From Hirundichthys speculiger (Eukaryota; Chordata; Actinopteri; Beloniformes; Exocoetidae): a stretch of DNA of 64,000 nucleotides. The notes beneath the pieces are model-generated. The model was not told the DNA's origin. It ran no database searches and saw only the letters and a list, made by a program, of their open reading frames with translations. The first letter of the stretch is position 1, and each line of letters opens with the position of its first letter. The stretch lies in contig JAGFBZ010000012.1 of the NCBI GenBank assembly GCA_018398805.1, positions 1,952,001 to 2,016,000 of the forward strand, in the 5' to 3' direction. The translations under genes and the position numbers were made by a program. Shown here in pieces: positions 1 to 10,905 of this stretch.

Positions 1-740
1 TCTGTGGACTCGTTCCTCCATCTGAGGACTCGTTCCTCCATTTGTGGACTCGTTCCTCCATCTGTGGACTCGTTCCTTCTTCCATCTGTGGACTCGTTCC
101 TCCATCTGTGGACTCATTCCTCCATCTGAGGACTCGTTCCTTCATCTGTGGACTCGTTCCTCCATCTGTGGACTCGTTCCTCCATCTGTGGACTCATTCC
201 TCCATCTGAGGACTCGTTCCTCCATTTGTGGACTCGTTCCTTCATCTGTGGACTCGTTCCTCCATCTGTGGACTCGTTCCTCCATCTGTGGACTCATTCC
301 TCCATCTGAGGACTCGTTCCTCCATTTGTGGACTCGTTCCTCCATCTGTGGACTCGTTCCTCCATCTGAGGACTCGTTCCTCCATTTGTGGACTCGTTCC
401 TCCATCTGTGGACTCGTTCCTCCATCTGTGGACTTGTTCCTCCATCTGAGGACTCGTTCCTCCATTTGTGGACTCGTTCCTTCATCTAAGGACTCGTTCC
501 TCCATTTGTGGACTCGTTCCTCCATCTGTGGACTCATTCCTCCATCTGTGGACTCGTTCCTCCATTTGTGGACTCATTCCTCCATCTGAGGACTCGTTCC
601 TCCATCTGTGGACTCATTCCTCCATTTGTGGACTCGTTCCTCCATCTGTGGACTCGTTCCTCCATTTGTGGACTCGTTCCTCCATCTGTGGACTCGTACC
701 TCCATCTGTGGACTCGTTCCTTCATCTGTGGACTCGTTGC
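1..740. repeat. 20-bp minisatellite
   Basis: About 37 tandem copies of a 20-bp unit close to GACTCGTTCCTCCATCTGTG, with variants such as GAGG for GTGG and CATTCC for CGTTCC. The array runs off the left edge. Because three units make 60 bases, all frames stay open and give long repetitive open reading frames on both strands; these are artefacts of the repeat, not genes. Confidence 0.95.
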
Positions 741-2501
741 TCTATCGAGTCCACAGATTGGTCCTCTGATTGGTTCATAGCTGTCAGAGGTTCCTCTGCT
801 TTTCTTCAGTCTCTGACTAGTTTCACTCCAAACTCTCTGCTGCTTCATTACTGTTTTCAGCTGTGGATTTTATCATCTTCACTTTAAATTCTGCAGAAGA
901 GCTTTGTCTTTTTGGTGTCATATCTGTGTTTTCTTAGTCTTTATGGTTTACCCTTGTCATTTTTTCAGTGTTCAGTTGTCACGAGTGTAGACAGTATCCT
1001 ATTGTTGTCATGGATACATAGAGGATATTTTTGATATAAGTTGGTTTCGAAATATAAGTTGCAGAACCAGACAAACTACTAAAAAAAAAAAAAACTTATA
1101 GACTTATAGTCTGGGAAATACGGTCATTCAACAGGGAATTCTAGTCAAAATGAATGAAGCGTTTTCAGTTTATGTATAAATAAATATTAATGTGACATCA
1201 ACACTCCTGTCTGAGGATATCTAAATGCTTTCAGCTTGATTTTTATCTGAGATGTGATCCCAAAAAGAATCACTGAAGGATTCTGCAGACAGTAATCTAA
1301 AACTCAGGCTTGAGGCTCACAAGTAACGACACCCACCTTCGTCTTTCTGAAAATCCTGACTTTTGACTTTGCTCATTTCACTCTGTTGTTGACCCGACTG
1401 ATCAGACGTCTGGTTTCAGAGTCCAGTTGAAAGTTTGGTGTTCATTGTTATCGTTTGATGAGGATAAAGAGCAGAATGACGTCTCAGGCAGCTCGTCTAT
1501 GAGAAAAGTTCAGTTCTGGATTTTTTCCTTTTTGACTGGCTCCTCCTGGTGGTTGATGTTGGCTACTGCAGCAAAAAGTTATTGTTTGGTTCCATCCAGA
1601 GTCTTTTCTCGTTCCTGATATGCACTTGATCCAAATAAATAAGGCCTAGTTTATTTGGGGAGAATTAAAACAACGTGTCTTCATTTGTTGCCACCTCAGT
1701 GAATGATGTGCTGAAATGTAGCAATAAATATATACATCTATAAAGTCTTTCCTTTCAAATTTACACATTTATAAAGTCATAAATTCTGACACCCCTTCCC
1801 ACCCCCGGCCCCCATAATTTAAAATTGAAAATTTGTTTTCTTGCCAGTGTGATTTTTTATTTTTTTTAAAAGGTCAGACGTTCTGAATTGTCACTTGCAA
1901 ATTTAGCAGAGTTCATAGTCAGAATAATTTTTTTGTTTTTCATTAAATTTTACCCACCATGCAATTATTTTTTTCAGTCAAATGATCCTCACACACTAAT
2001 TAACTTTAGCTGCGTAGGTTTATTTTGACAGTTGTACTTGAATTTGGAGTTTGGATTCACAAATCTAATCTGTTTTCTTCTGAGTTTTTACTTGTTAGTT
2101 TGTGAGTTTTTAAAGCTGGAATTTCTGCTTTTATTTCATATGTGAGTTCAGAGAGTCAGAATTTCTGAATTTCCTTTTTCAAATTTGTGAGTTTAGAAAT
2201 TTAGAGATTCAGAAAATAATTCTTATAAATTTACAAACATTTTTCATTTGTCTTCATGCAACTCTGCAAGCTTATTAAGCTCAGAAATTCTGATATTTCA
2301 CAAGCGTTTATAGGACAGGTCACAATTTTTATCAAATATTCAGATTTTTCTTTTTCTTTTCCACTCTGCTGTGCATTTTTTTTCCATCAAATGTCCCTAC
2401 TGGTTCTCAGATATTGTAAGACTTTGGGCTGCTGTGGAGTGAAGACCACCATCATGAAAGAATCGTGGGAATGTCGTTCGGCTTTTGTCAAAATCGCCTG
2501 T
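741..2501. other. non-coding, upstream or first-intron DNA
   Basis: AT-rich sequence with an A run near 1080 and no exon I can support. The titin non-coding first exon and promoter could lie here or left of the window; I see no convincing promoter signal. Confidence 0.5.
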
Positions 2502-2509
2502 CCTACCTC

Positions 2510-3097
2510 TAGTGATGCACATTTTGGATTTTTTTATGACCGTTAACCGATGCCCTTTAACGATTAATAACCGTTAACCGGTCCGGGAGGGTTGGCTGCC
2601 GCGATGTTGTGCGCGTTGTCGTGGACGCATGCGGACACTTCCACGTGTATACTCTCGTGGCAATGTGTCGCCGCCAGCTTGTTTATACTTGCGCGGTCTC
2701 CGCTATGTTATTCTACGCCACAACGCAAGAGCGACAATCACGAACTAGCTAAACTTACCAAACTTATCTCTTGCGTTTTTCTACTTCCTCACCGTCTCGG
2801 CCGTATCCAGACCCACATTCATTGCAATCTCCCTCCATGAATTACTAGAATATGTGCTGTCTTTGTAGTGTGGAGAACCAGAATCGTACAGATGTGGGTA
2901 CTTCCTTATTTTTTCGATGACGCGCTCTTTTCTACGGGGATGTAGAATTGACCAATCAGATGCCTGTTGCACCTATCGACACGCCCCCATGAGTTGATTG
3001 AATTACGTAGCTTAAAAACAAAATTGACCGTTAGTATTAATCGGTTAGCGTTACTGTCATCGGTTAACGGTTAAACAGTTAACCATGTGCATCCCTA
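2510..3097. mobile_element. hAT-type non-autonomous transposon
   Basis: The element starts TAGTGATGCACAT and ends ATGTGCATCCCTA, an inverted pair, and is flanked by the perfect 8-bp duplication CCTACCTC (2502-2509 and 3098-3105). Eight-base target duplications and TAG..G ends are hAT hallmarks. It contains repeated GTTAACCG motifs and no transposase that I recognise. Confidence 0.88.
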
Positions 3098-3454
3098 CCT
3101 ACCTCCTACATGGTGAGCGGTTTGCAACCAAAGATCACCTGATATAATTTTCTGACAGTGTCAGAAATCGTATGGCCGTCTATTTACTAGCCAATTAAAA
3201 TGTGAGATAATTAATGCGACCTCGCATCATCCCAAAGAATTAAAAAGAAAACCAACTTGTCTTCTCCCAAACCATGACCGGGGACACATTCTTCTCTTGT
3301 GATGCAACTTTTTTTAAAAAGCTTTTTGGCATCAAGGCTCCGATGGAACGCTTCATTATCTCGTATCTTTACCATCAACTGTGGTAGTTAATGTCAGTGC
3401 ATACTGATGACATCATTCTAGTCAGCTCACATTAGGACTCATCAATGTACAGCC

Positions 3455-3812
3455 TCTGCATTCTTGACATTGTACCAATGTCATTGACGTTGGTACAATG
3501 CCATTCTTGACATTGTATCAATGTCAATGTCAGTGATACAATGTCAAGAATGACATTGTATCAATGACATTGATACATTGATCTTGACATTGTATCAATG
3601 TCAATTGGTACAATGTCAAGCCAATGTCTTTAACATTGTACCAATGTCAATGACAATGGTACAATGTCAACTGGTTACATTCTCAGGTCAATGTAAAGAA
3701 TGACATGGTACCAATGTCATTGACATTGATACAGTTTCATTCTTGACATTGTATCAATGTCAATTGGTACAATGTCAAGTCAGTATCATTGACATTGTAC
3801 CTGCCATTGTTT
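3455..3812. repeat. cluster of inverted repeats around ACATTGTAYCAATGT
   Basis: The short palindromic core ACATTGTATCAATGT and variants recur many times in both orientations, often as TTGACATTG/CAATGTCAA. The array can fold into several alternative hairpins. No coding sequence is visible. Confidence 0.85.
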
Positions 3813-3958
3813 CTGTCAAGAACGACAGAAAGCTAGAAACACCCCTGGGTTCCATCACTGCACAACTTCGTGTAAAACGACTAGTTTTTGTTTATTTGTT
3901 TTTTTCTTGTTCATGTCATTAACGCGGCTGTTTTTTGTGTTTCAGGGTGCCGACCAAC

Positions 3959-4049
3959 ATGTCAACACAGGCGCCGACATTCACGCAGCCGTTACAGAGC
4001 GTTGTGGCACTTGAGGGTAGTGCCGCAACGTTCGAGGCTCAAGTTAGTG
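3959..4049 (+). CDS. ttn: titin first coding exon (start, Z1 Ig first part)
   Basis: The exon begins after the acceptor TTTCAG at 3945, with 13 bases of 5' UTR (3946-3958) before ATG at 3959. It encodes MSTQAPTFTQPLQ and then the first strands of Ig Z1, ending in codon phase 1 at AGT G|gtaaga. The 91 coding bases equal the human first coding exon. Z1 and Z2 bind telethonin in other vertebrates. Confidence 0.96.
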
Positions 4050-4150
4050 GTAAGAGCCGTTGACGTCGCCGCCAACGTGGCCACCGGAAGTTCTTTTTTA
4101 TTTGTGTGTGTTAGTTCTGCCAACCTGCTGTGTTCTTGTCTCCGGTCCAG

Positions 4151-4354
4151 GTTCTCCAGTTCCTGAGGTGAGCTGGTTTCGTGATGGCCAGGTTCTTTCC
4201 GCCGCCTCTCTGCCAGGCGTTCAGATCTCGTTCAGCGATGGCCGCGCTGTTCTGAAGATCCCCGCTGTGACCGCCGCACACAGCGGGCGCTTTTCTGTCA
4301 GAGCCACCAATGGCGCTGGACAAGCCACGAGCACCGCTGAGCTCCTCGTTACAG
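4151..4354 (+). CDS. ttn: titin exon, Z1 Ig second part
   Basis: A 204-base exon between GGTCCAG and ACAG|gtgaga, phase 1-1. It encodes PVPEVSWFRDGQVLSAASLP and on to the strand ending TSTAELLVT, completing Ig Z1. The tryptophan of SWF is the Ig core residue. Confidence 0.96.
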
Positions 4355-5556
4355 GTGAGACTGAGGCACAGGTGGACTGTTTCCAGTCACATAAGACTTG
4401 TCAAAACTGAGTCATGAGGTAGCCTTGATTAGTCTGAGGTGTGCAGGTGTATTTGCTGTTAATATGCTCAACAATTACAATTGGGATTTTATTCCAACGA
4501 CAGATTTAATATCTTTAGTGATAATAATAAATGGTTTACATGAAGACACAGTGGGTGGCAAGGTTGCATCAGTTATAGGTTCTGAAGGTCAGATTGGCCC
4601 TAATAGTCAATAAAGTGCCCAACTGCTGGATCGTTGGCTACTTTGATGGTGGTGAAGTACACTACGAATCTGGGAGACGTCTGTCTAACTGGGCCAAAGG
4701 TGACCCAGAATAGGTCCAGATATGTCTGGAGATGTACCAAAAAGAGTCACGCTTGAGCTTCTGAAGGAACTCTTCGGTCATGATGTAGCAGGTCAACAAG
4801 AATAATAAATGAATCTGCGAAAGCTAAAGAGGTTTAGGACATACCGTCACCATGGTTCTTGGAAGAACTTATAGAGAGCTGAATTTTATTGACATTTTGA
4901 AATGTTGTCTTAAGTTTAGCGCTGAATCTTTATTGGATGTGACTCAGGTGAGCCAGCAGGTAAACTGGAAGGTTAGACGGGCCTGAACATTTGTTTTTAG
5001 AAGTCATCTGTGAAAATGAGAAGTTTCCATGTTCAGTCTGGGTCAGTCTCCTGATCTGGTCTTGTCCACAAATCAACATTTTCCCCGAGTTCCTGAGAAT
5101 GAGGCATGAAAAAAAACCTGGATTAGGACTCCTCAACCCACGTCCTGTCCTCTAAAGTTCACATTTATGTCTTTACGATCAGAGCAGAACTGGACCCTCT
5201 CCTGAGAATAAAACCTTTAATCTGAGTCAGAAGCAAGTGATGGTCTATCGTTGAGTCTAAATTTATCCTTCCGCCAACTGGCCTGTCATTTAATCCAGTG
5301 ATAAAACCGATATAGACGCAGCAGCTGCTGCATAGCTTTCCTTAACTGGAATCTAAGGTTTATTAGGTGATCAACAACTTGGACTGGAACCGGTGAGCAA
5401 TCATCCGTTACGGGACTCGGGCATCAGCGTTCATCTATTTATCCATCATTTGTCGGACCGACGCCTCGTTTAAACCTCATTCATGTTTCTGTTCTCGCGT
5501 TTCCCTCAGAGAACATGAAGCATCAAAACTCACTGATTGTGTTAATAAAGTCAAAC
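4355..5556 (+). other. titin intron
   Basis: Intron between the Z1 and Z2 exons, apart from the MITE at 5565-5836. I see no exon or other feature in this part. Confidence 0.7.
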
Positions 5557-5564
5557 ATCTGGTG

Positions 5565-5836
5565 TAGAGCTGAGCGATTTTATCGATACCGCGATATATA
5601 TCGATATTTTATCGAGTATCGATTATTCAGCCGCGGGTATCGATATTCTAAGCTTCTTCCAAAACCCCCCTGTCCCACCTTTAAAAGCTTGCAAGCAACA
5701 ATTTGCACTGTTGCACTGTTGCACTGCAATGTATTATAAGATGATATTGTAAGATGAATATCGATATATATCGTATCGTGAGCCAAATATTCTGTATCGT
5801 ATCGTATCGCGAGATTAGTGTATCGCCACAGCCCTA
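5565..5836. mobile_element. hAT-like MITE, family A (copy 1), abutting the Z2 splice acceptor
   Basis: A 272-bp element starting TAGAGCTGAGCGATTTTATCG and ending GTATCGCCACAGCCCTA, flanked by the perfect 8-bp duplication ATCTGGTG (5557-5564, 5837-5844). The interior is rich in ATATCGATA. Related copies sit at 9360, 14060, 46864 and 54739. Only 20 bases separate its end from the Z2 exon. Confidence 0.9.
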
Positions 5837-5856
5837 ATCTGGTGTCTCTCCTGCAG

Positions 5857-6144
5857 CGGAGACGGCGCCTCCAAACTTCCTTCAGAGACTGCAGAGCTCC
5901 TCGGTGAGGCAGGGCAGCCAGGTGAGGCTGGACGTCAGAGTGACAGGTATCCCCACACCTGCGGTGAAGTTCTACAGAGAGGGAGCTGAGATCCAGAGCT
6001 CCACCGACTTCAGGATCCTGCAGGACGGAGACCTGTACAGTCTGCTGATCGCTGAGGCCTTCCCAGAGGACTCTGGGACGTATTCTGTGACGGCCAGCAA
6101 CAGCAGCGGAAGGGCCACGTCCACCGCCGAGCTGCTGGTTCAAG
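5857..6144 (+). CDS. ttn: titin exon, Ig Z2
   Basis: A 288-base phase 1-1 exon, the same size as human. It encodes AETAPPNFLQRLQSSSVRQG, then a complete Ig with TGIPTPAVKFYREG and EDSGTYSVTASNSSGRATST. With Z1 it forms the N-terminal pair that binds telethonin (Tcap) in vertebrates. Confidence 0.96.
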
Positions 6145-6262
6145 GTGAGGTTCCTGAGTTTTCCTAGATGTGCTTTTAGACTTTTACGACAGCCCGCTGA
6201 CGGACAACGTGTGTGTAATCGTCCAGTTCAAAGCTAAACCTCCTGGTGTGCTTCTGCTGCAG

Positions 6263-6345
6263 GTGAAGAAGCCGTGCCGGTGAAGAAAACCAAGACTATT
6301 GTGTCCACATCCCAGATGGAGACTTCTCAGACCAGAGTCCAGAGG
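6263..6345 (+). CDS. ttn: titin exon, linker after Z2
   Basis: An 83-base exon entering in phase 1 and leaving in phase 0 at CAG AGG|gtgagt. It encodes GEEAVPVKKTKTIVSTSQ, matching the vertebrate VPAKKTKTIVSTAQ linker. Confidence 0.93.
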
Positions 6346-6448
6346 GTGAGTCAGACCATCTGCCCCATTAGTCCACAGAGTTAACACATAACTATGACCT
6401 GAAAATATGGAAAAGTGCTTTTCAAATGTTCAAAAGTATACTGATAGA

Positions 6449-6813
6449 TAGGGGTGTGAAAGAAAAATTGATTTTGGCAATATATCGCGATTTTCGGCCG
6501 CCCAATATAATATCGATTTTCAGCTCCTAATATCGATTTTTTTTTTTTATTGCTGTCAGTATGTTGTAATGGTTACTTAAATGTGCAAAAACACTATTAA
6601 TAAACAATAAATAGGTTGTTTTTGAAGCAATTTGTCAATAATGATGATCAATATCATCTGATGAACATATACAGCAACTTGATTTTTCATCTCTACTTTT
6701 AATTTTGATATTAATTGGGTAGAATATCGCAATATATCGTGATAATACCGTATCGTGACCCAAGTATCATGATACATATCGTATTGTGAGGTCCTTGCCA
6801 ATACTCACCCCTA
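6449..6813. mobile_element. hAT-like MITE in intron
   Basis: A 365-bp element starting TAGGGGTGTGAAAG and ending CTCACCCCTA, with the perfect 8-bp duplication CTGATAGA (6441-6448, 6814-6821). The inside has ATATCGCGAT and ATATCGTGAT motifs. Confidence 0.9.
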
Positions 6814-6897
6814 CTGATAGATCTAGTTGAAGCAGAGCGATGTGACGTGCTGCTGGTCTGATTTATTTATTTATTTTTTTACTTCTTTACATTTCAG

Positions 6898-7112
6898 AAA
6901 GTGGAGGCCAGTTTCCAGGCCTCCACCATGATGGAGATGCACGTAGAAGGTGCAATGATGACTCAGCATTTGGCTCACAAAACCCCTCCACGAGTCCCCC
7001 CGAAACCAACATCCAAGTCCCCCCCGTCCTTCATTTCAAAGATGTCGGGAGGTCGTCAGCAGTCCCCCTCACCCGTCAGACACGTGAAAGGCCCGACGCC
7101 CACACCTGTCAG
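6898..7112 (+). CDS. ttn: titin exon, Z-disc proline-rich linker
   Basis: A 215-base exon, phase 0 to phase 2. It encodes KVEASFQASTMMEMHVEGAM, then HKTPPRVPPKPTSKSPP and RQQSPSPVRHVKGPTPTPV, the proline- and SP-rich stretch between Z2 and the Z-repeats in vertebrate titin. It is probably disordered and a phosphorylation target. Confidence 0.94.
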
Positions 7113-7190
7113 GTATGCCTCCACCTCCCGACTGGACGGTGAGCTCCTGGGTGTGACTGCTCCGGTCTGACCTTGTGTTTCCTCCTGCAG

Positions 7191-7266
7191 ATCCGTCTCT
7201 CCCTCCAGCAGACTGTCTGTCTCGCCCATCAGGCCCGTCAAGTCTCCGGTGATGACCAGGAAACAG
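7191..7266 (+). CDS. ttn: titin exon, Z-disc SP-rich linker
   Basis: A 76-base exon, phase 2 to 0. It encodes SVSPSSRLSVSPIRPVKSPV followed by MTRKQ, matching the vertebrate SPIRSVRSPLLMRK linker. Confidence 0.93.
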
Positions 7267-7426
7267 GTGGGAACGTGTCCCGGTTTTGTTTGACGTGTCT
7301 CTCTGCTGCCACCATGTGGCAGACATGTACGCTAATTACCTTCATGCACTAGTTTGGTTGTGAGAATCACCTTGTTCGTTTGTATGAAAGGCAGCAGCTT
7401 GAATCTTCGTTAGCAGGGGACTCTCT

Positions 7427-8130
7427 CCAGGGTTATAATAGTTTTGGATTTTCCATTAGTTTTTAGTTTAGTTTTTCCAAATTCAGTTAGTTTTAATTAG
7501 TTTTTAGAGCAGTTTTGCTAGTTTTTATTTGTTTTTGTTTTAAATACTTAGTTTTAGTTTAGTTTTTCTTAGTTTCAGTGTTAGTTTTATTTTGTAAATT
7601 AGGGTTGTAATTTAGGTTCGAGTGAAGCACTGAACTTTTTGAAGGCTATCGAATCACATAGTCGTGTTTACATTCTGGTCTCAATAAACATATTTATCAA
7701 TGCGTCTTCCCTCTTGTGGTGTTCCTGCGTATTTACTGACCAGCAGCTATCTGGTCTCCATGGAAACAGTCTATTATAGTTGCTGTTTTCTCCTGTTCCT
7801 TCCCAACGCTGACTGGCCTGCAGCTGTAGCTTCTCTTTCCAGGGGGCTAGCTTAGGCTAGCTTATCCAGCTAGTCTTGGTTAGCCTTTTTTCCAGGGGGC
7901 TAGCTTAGGCTAGCTTATCCAGCTAGTCTTGGTTAGCCTTCTTGTGTGAGCTTTTCAAATGGACTTTCAGATTTGTGGGTTTTTTTCTCCTTGAGAAGTA
8001 TTCCACACATTGTATCACCTGCTTCTACAACAAGGCACTTATTTTTATCGTTAACGCAGTCATAGTCAAAGAAATCCCAAATAGGACTAAGACGCTTTCT
8101 CCCAACTTTTGCCGCAGCCATCACTGCTGA

Positions 8131-8161
<31 letters not shown>

Positions 8162-8416
8162 CTGCGGTTGTTGTTGTACAGCGAAGCGAAGTTAATAGGT
8201 TTCAAACGTTTATGAGAAAAAAAAAACAAATACAAAACGAAGGGCGTTCTTGATATTATCATAGTTAATTTTAGTTCGTTTTGTAAACACATAATACAGT
8301 TTCAGTTAGTTATCGTTTTTTTAAAACTCGTTTTTATTTTATTTCAGTTAACGAAAATGTTTTTTCAATTCTAGTTTTCATTATTTTGTTCCTTTTTTAT
8401 TAATGACAATAACCTT
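7427..8416. mobile_element. hAT-like element with internal duplication and T run
   Basis: About 990 bp flanked by the 8-bp duplication GACTCTCT (7419-7426, 8417-8424). The ends CCAGGGTTATAAT and ACAATAACCTT are roughly inverted. Inside, a segment of about 50 bp containing GGCTAGCTTAGGCTAGCTTA is tandemly duplicated (about 7838-7940), and there is a run of about 29 T near 8133. No transposase was recognised. Confidence 0.72.
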
Positions 8417-8586
8417 GACTCTCTCTACTTAACATTACCACTGTCTCAATCTCCTCCAGTGCATGTGAAATAAGCTGAGATCTGCTAGAAATCAGTGAAA
8501 AGCAGTGTGCTGTCCCTTAGCGGCGGCTGAGGCGGAGACCTCTGTGACCTCATAGCTGGTTACAGCCATGCATCCTTCTGTTGCAG

Positions 8587-8751
8587 GTATCTGCTTCTGC
8601 AGAGGTGCTGCCACCCTGGAAGCAGGGAGACTACGTAGCTGAAGCCAGCTACACCAGCATGACCGGCATGAGGAGCGTGACCAGCGTCAGCAGCGCCACC
8701 CAGCTGCACATGGAGAAGAGCTGGGAGCAGCAGGTGGCCGCCACCAGAGAG
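8587..8751 (+). CDS. ttn: titin exon, linker before Z-repeats
   Basis: A 165-base phase 0-0 exon. It encodes VSASAEVLPPWKQGDYVAEA through MEKSWEQQVAATRE. It corresponds to the vertebrate EVPPPWKQEGYVA segment just before the Z-repeats. Confidence 0.93.
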
Positions 8752-8964
8752 GTAAGCGCGCCTCACCGCCACGGCGACAGGCTGCATGCAGGGCGAGCGC
8801 GAGCGGGGTCGGCTGTTGCGAGCGCGCGTTGTGTTTTTGAGTTCTACCCCACCTATTGGTCGGATGAGGAACTTGCAGATTCAGCGACTGAAAACCGCAC
8901 GAACTGTCGGCGTGAGTCTGTGCCTGTGTGTTCAACATGTGTCATTGTGCTGTGAATGCATCAG

Positions 8965-9075
8965 GGCGAGCATGTTTATCACGACGATAAGAGCGTGGCC
9001 GTGGCCACCGTGGTGGCAGCCGTGGAGCAGGCTCGTAGCCGGGGCCCGTCTGAGGCGGCCGCGACCGGAGAGCAG
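8965..9075 (+). CDS. ttn: titin exon, Z-repeat 1
   Basis: A 111-base phase 0-0 exon encoding GEHVYHDDKSVAVATVVAAV then EQARSRGP. The core DKS-AVATVVAAV-xAR is the Z-repeat motif whose helix binds the C-terminal EF hands of alpha-actinin in the Z-disc. Confidence 0.94.
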
Positions 9076-9359
9076 GTAGAGCGCCGCAGTCTGCCTCCAT
9101 CACACCTCCTCCTTGGTTCACTCTTCCATCCTGGTTGTTTGTGTCACGTTTCTGAGTTTGTGTATCAGGTGTAGTTGCTGGCTTCTCTGCAGACTCCTCC
9201 TACTTGAGAGGAAACTCTTAAAGTGGTCATATTATGCACGTTTCCCATCATCCTCTATCTGATTACCTCTAGAATAGCTCTGCACCCGTCATACATCCAC
9301 AATTAAGAACAAAAAACACCAATAATTACAAAGGAAACACTTCTGGAAAATGAGAAGAC

Positions 9360-9993
9360 TAGGCTTGTAGCGATACACTAATCTCACGATACGATACACG
9401 ATATTCGGCTCACGATATGATATATATCGATATTCATTTTACAATACATTAACATCATTTTCCGAAAGATTTTAAAGGGACAAAGTGATTTTGGTGACAT
9501 CTTGTGAGTGTTCCAATGATTTTGTTTTAATTATTTGAACTGAAAGCATCAATTACACCAGTGATTCCCAAAGTGTGGGCCGCGGCCCCCTGGTGGGCCG
9601 TCGTGGTACTGCAGGTGGGCCGTGAGAGCTCATTAAAATGAAACAAACGTGTTTTAAATCCTTGATTTAAAAAAAAAAAATGTTTTTTAATACTATAAAA
9701 TCTTCTTGACATAATTAAAAAAACATTTAGAAGTAATAAAACAAACCAGTTAAGTGTAATTCTACTGTCATCTTAACTTAATATGACAAGTTTTACCTAT
9801 ACTTGTTGACCTCTTACATTAACATTGGAACATAGCTTCTAGTCCTGTATGTTGATCACAGTTGCAAGCTTTTAAAGGTGGGACACGGGGATTTTGAAAG
9901 AAGCTTAGAATATCGATACCCACGGCTGAAAAATCGATACTCGATAAAATATCGATATATATATCGCAGAATTGATAAAATCGCTCAGGTCCA
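9360..9993. mobile_element. hAT-like MITE, family A (copy 2), carrying a nested insertion
   Basis: Begins TAGGCTTGTAGCGATACAC and ends ATAAAATCGCTCAGGTCCA, with perfect 8-bp duplications GAGAAGAC (9352-9359, 9994-10001). It is family A in the opposite orientation to copy 1 and is split by a second hAT element at about 9559-9864. Confidence 0.88.
9559..9864. mobile_element. hAT-like element (family B) nested in the MITE, one end missing
   Basis: Begins CAGTGATTCCCAAAGTGTGG, the same sequence as the element at 12084, and follows it up to TGTTGATCACAGTTG. There it jumps back into family A sequence, so the right end was deleted together with some host MITE sequence. Confidence 0.78.
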
Positions 9994-10595
9994 GAGAAGA
10001 CCGTCTTCTTTGGCAGCTAACTGTCTCCGGACTGGTTGGATTATTTTTAGGCGACCTTCCTCATAAAGGCCCGTTGTCTGGAGACCATTACCTCTTTGAT
10101 AAATTATTAAACTTTTCGGTAAAAAGTTCTTGCAACCTCGGATCTGTGAGACATCACAAATTTTCTTTGTTGTGGGTTGAACATCTACAACACACGTAGC
10201 AGCGTTCAGATCTTGAGCCTCCAGACGTGAGATGAAAATTCATTTCTATTAAATCTTAAAACACGGAAAAGCATAATATGGTCCTTTTAAGAGCTGCCGA
10301 AGTACAAGAGTGAAGATCTGAGGAGTTCAGTAACAGTAGTGTCACAGCTCACTTGGTGAGTCAGGTAGAAATAGATCCTGATCATCTCCATGCTTCACGT
10401 TGATCTTCTCTGGTTTCCACCCTCCTCTTTGGGATGAGCTGCATGTTTCCCTCTAACGCTGCATGCTTCGGTCGGAGTACTCTTCCCTCCTGTGCGGGAG
10501 TTTTCTTTTGTGTTTTTTTTTTTCCCTGCTCTTTGGGCTCTTCTGGTCCAGCGTGGACCTCCGAGAGACCTGTGTGCTGCTTGTTGTGTCTTCAG

Positions 10596-10815
10596 GCCGG
10601 GGGGGAGAAAAAGGCCGAGGCCGTGGCCACGGTGATGGCCGCCGTTGACCTCGCTCGCGTCCGCCGGCCCACGCAGGAGGAGGACGGCCGGGCGGAGGAG
10701 GAGGAGGAGGCTGTGGAAGGTGGAGATGAAGATGAAGAAACAGGTGGCAGATAAACAAGTCATTGCAGCAAAATCTGCTGCAGCTGCTGCAGCTGCTGAA
10801 CAGCGGAGAGTCAAG
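10596..10815 (+). CDS. ttn: titin exon, last Z-repeat plus Ala-rich tail (frameshift; 3' end uncertain)
   Basis: Phase 0 entry after TCTTCAG. It encodes [20 protein letters not shown] then RVRRP, a clear Z-repeat matching the last, constitutive one of vertebrates ([21 protein letters not shown]). After the E-rich stretch the open frame changes. Dropping one G at 10719/10720 gives [19 protein letters not shown] and the phase 0 exit that the next exon needs. The donor may be at 10743 (CAG|gtggca) or 10815 (AAG|gtctcc); both are phase 0. Confidence 0.72.
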
Positions 10816-10905
10816 GTCTCCCAGGTCTCCCAGGTCTCCCAGGTGTCCCAGGTGTCCCAGGTCTCCCAGGTCTCCCAGGTCTCCCAGGTCGCCCAGGTCT
10901 CCCAG
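10816..10905. repeat. 9-bp tandem repeat GTCTCCCAG, ten copies
   Basis: Ten copies of GTCTCCCAG or a one-base variant lie directly after a possible exon end. Each unit boundary reads CCCAG|GT, resembling both a splice acceptor and a donor, and each adds three codons (VSQ) without changing frame. Confidence 0.9.

Noticed and set aside
44..887. Long repetitive reading frames on both strands
   Set aside because: They come from the 20-bp minisatellite, where every frame is open; there is no start context or homology.
7933..8292. Minus-strand frame with poly-lysine
   Set aside because: It reads the T run inside a transposon; no gene features.
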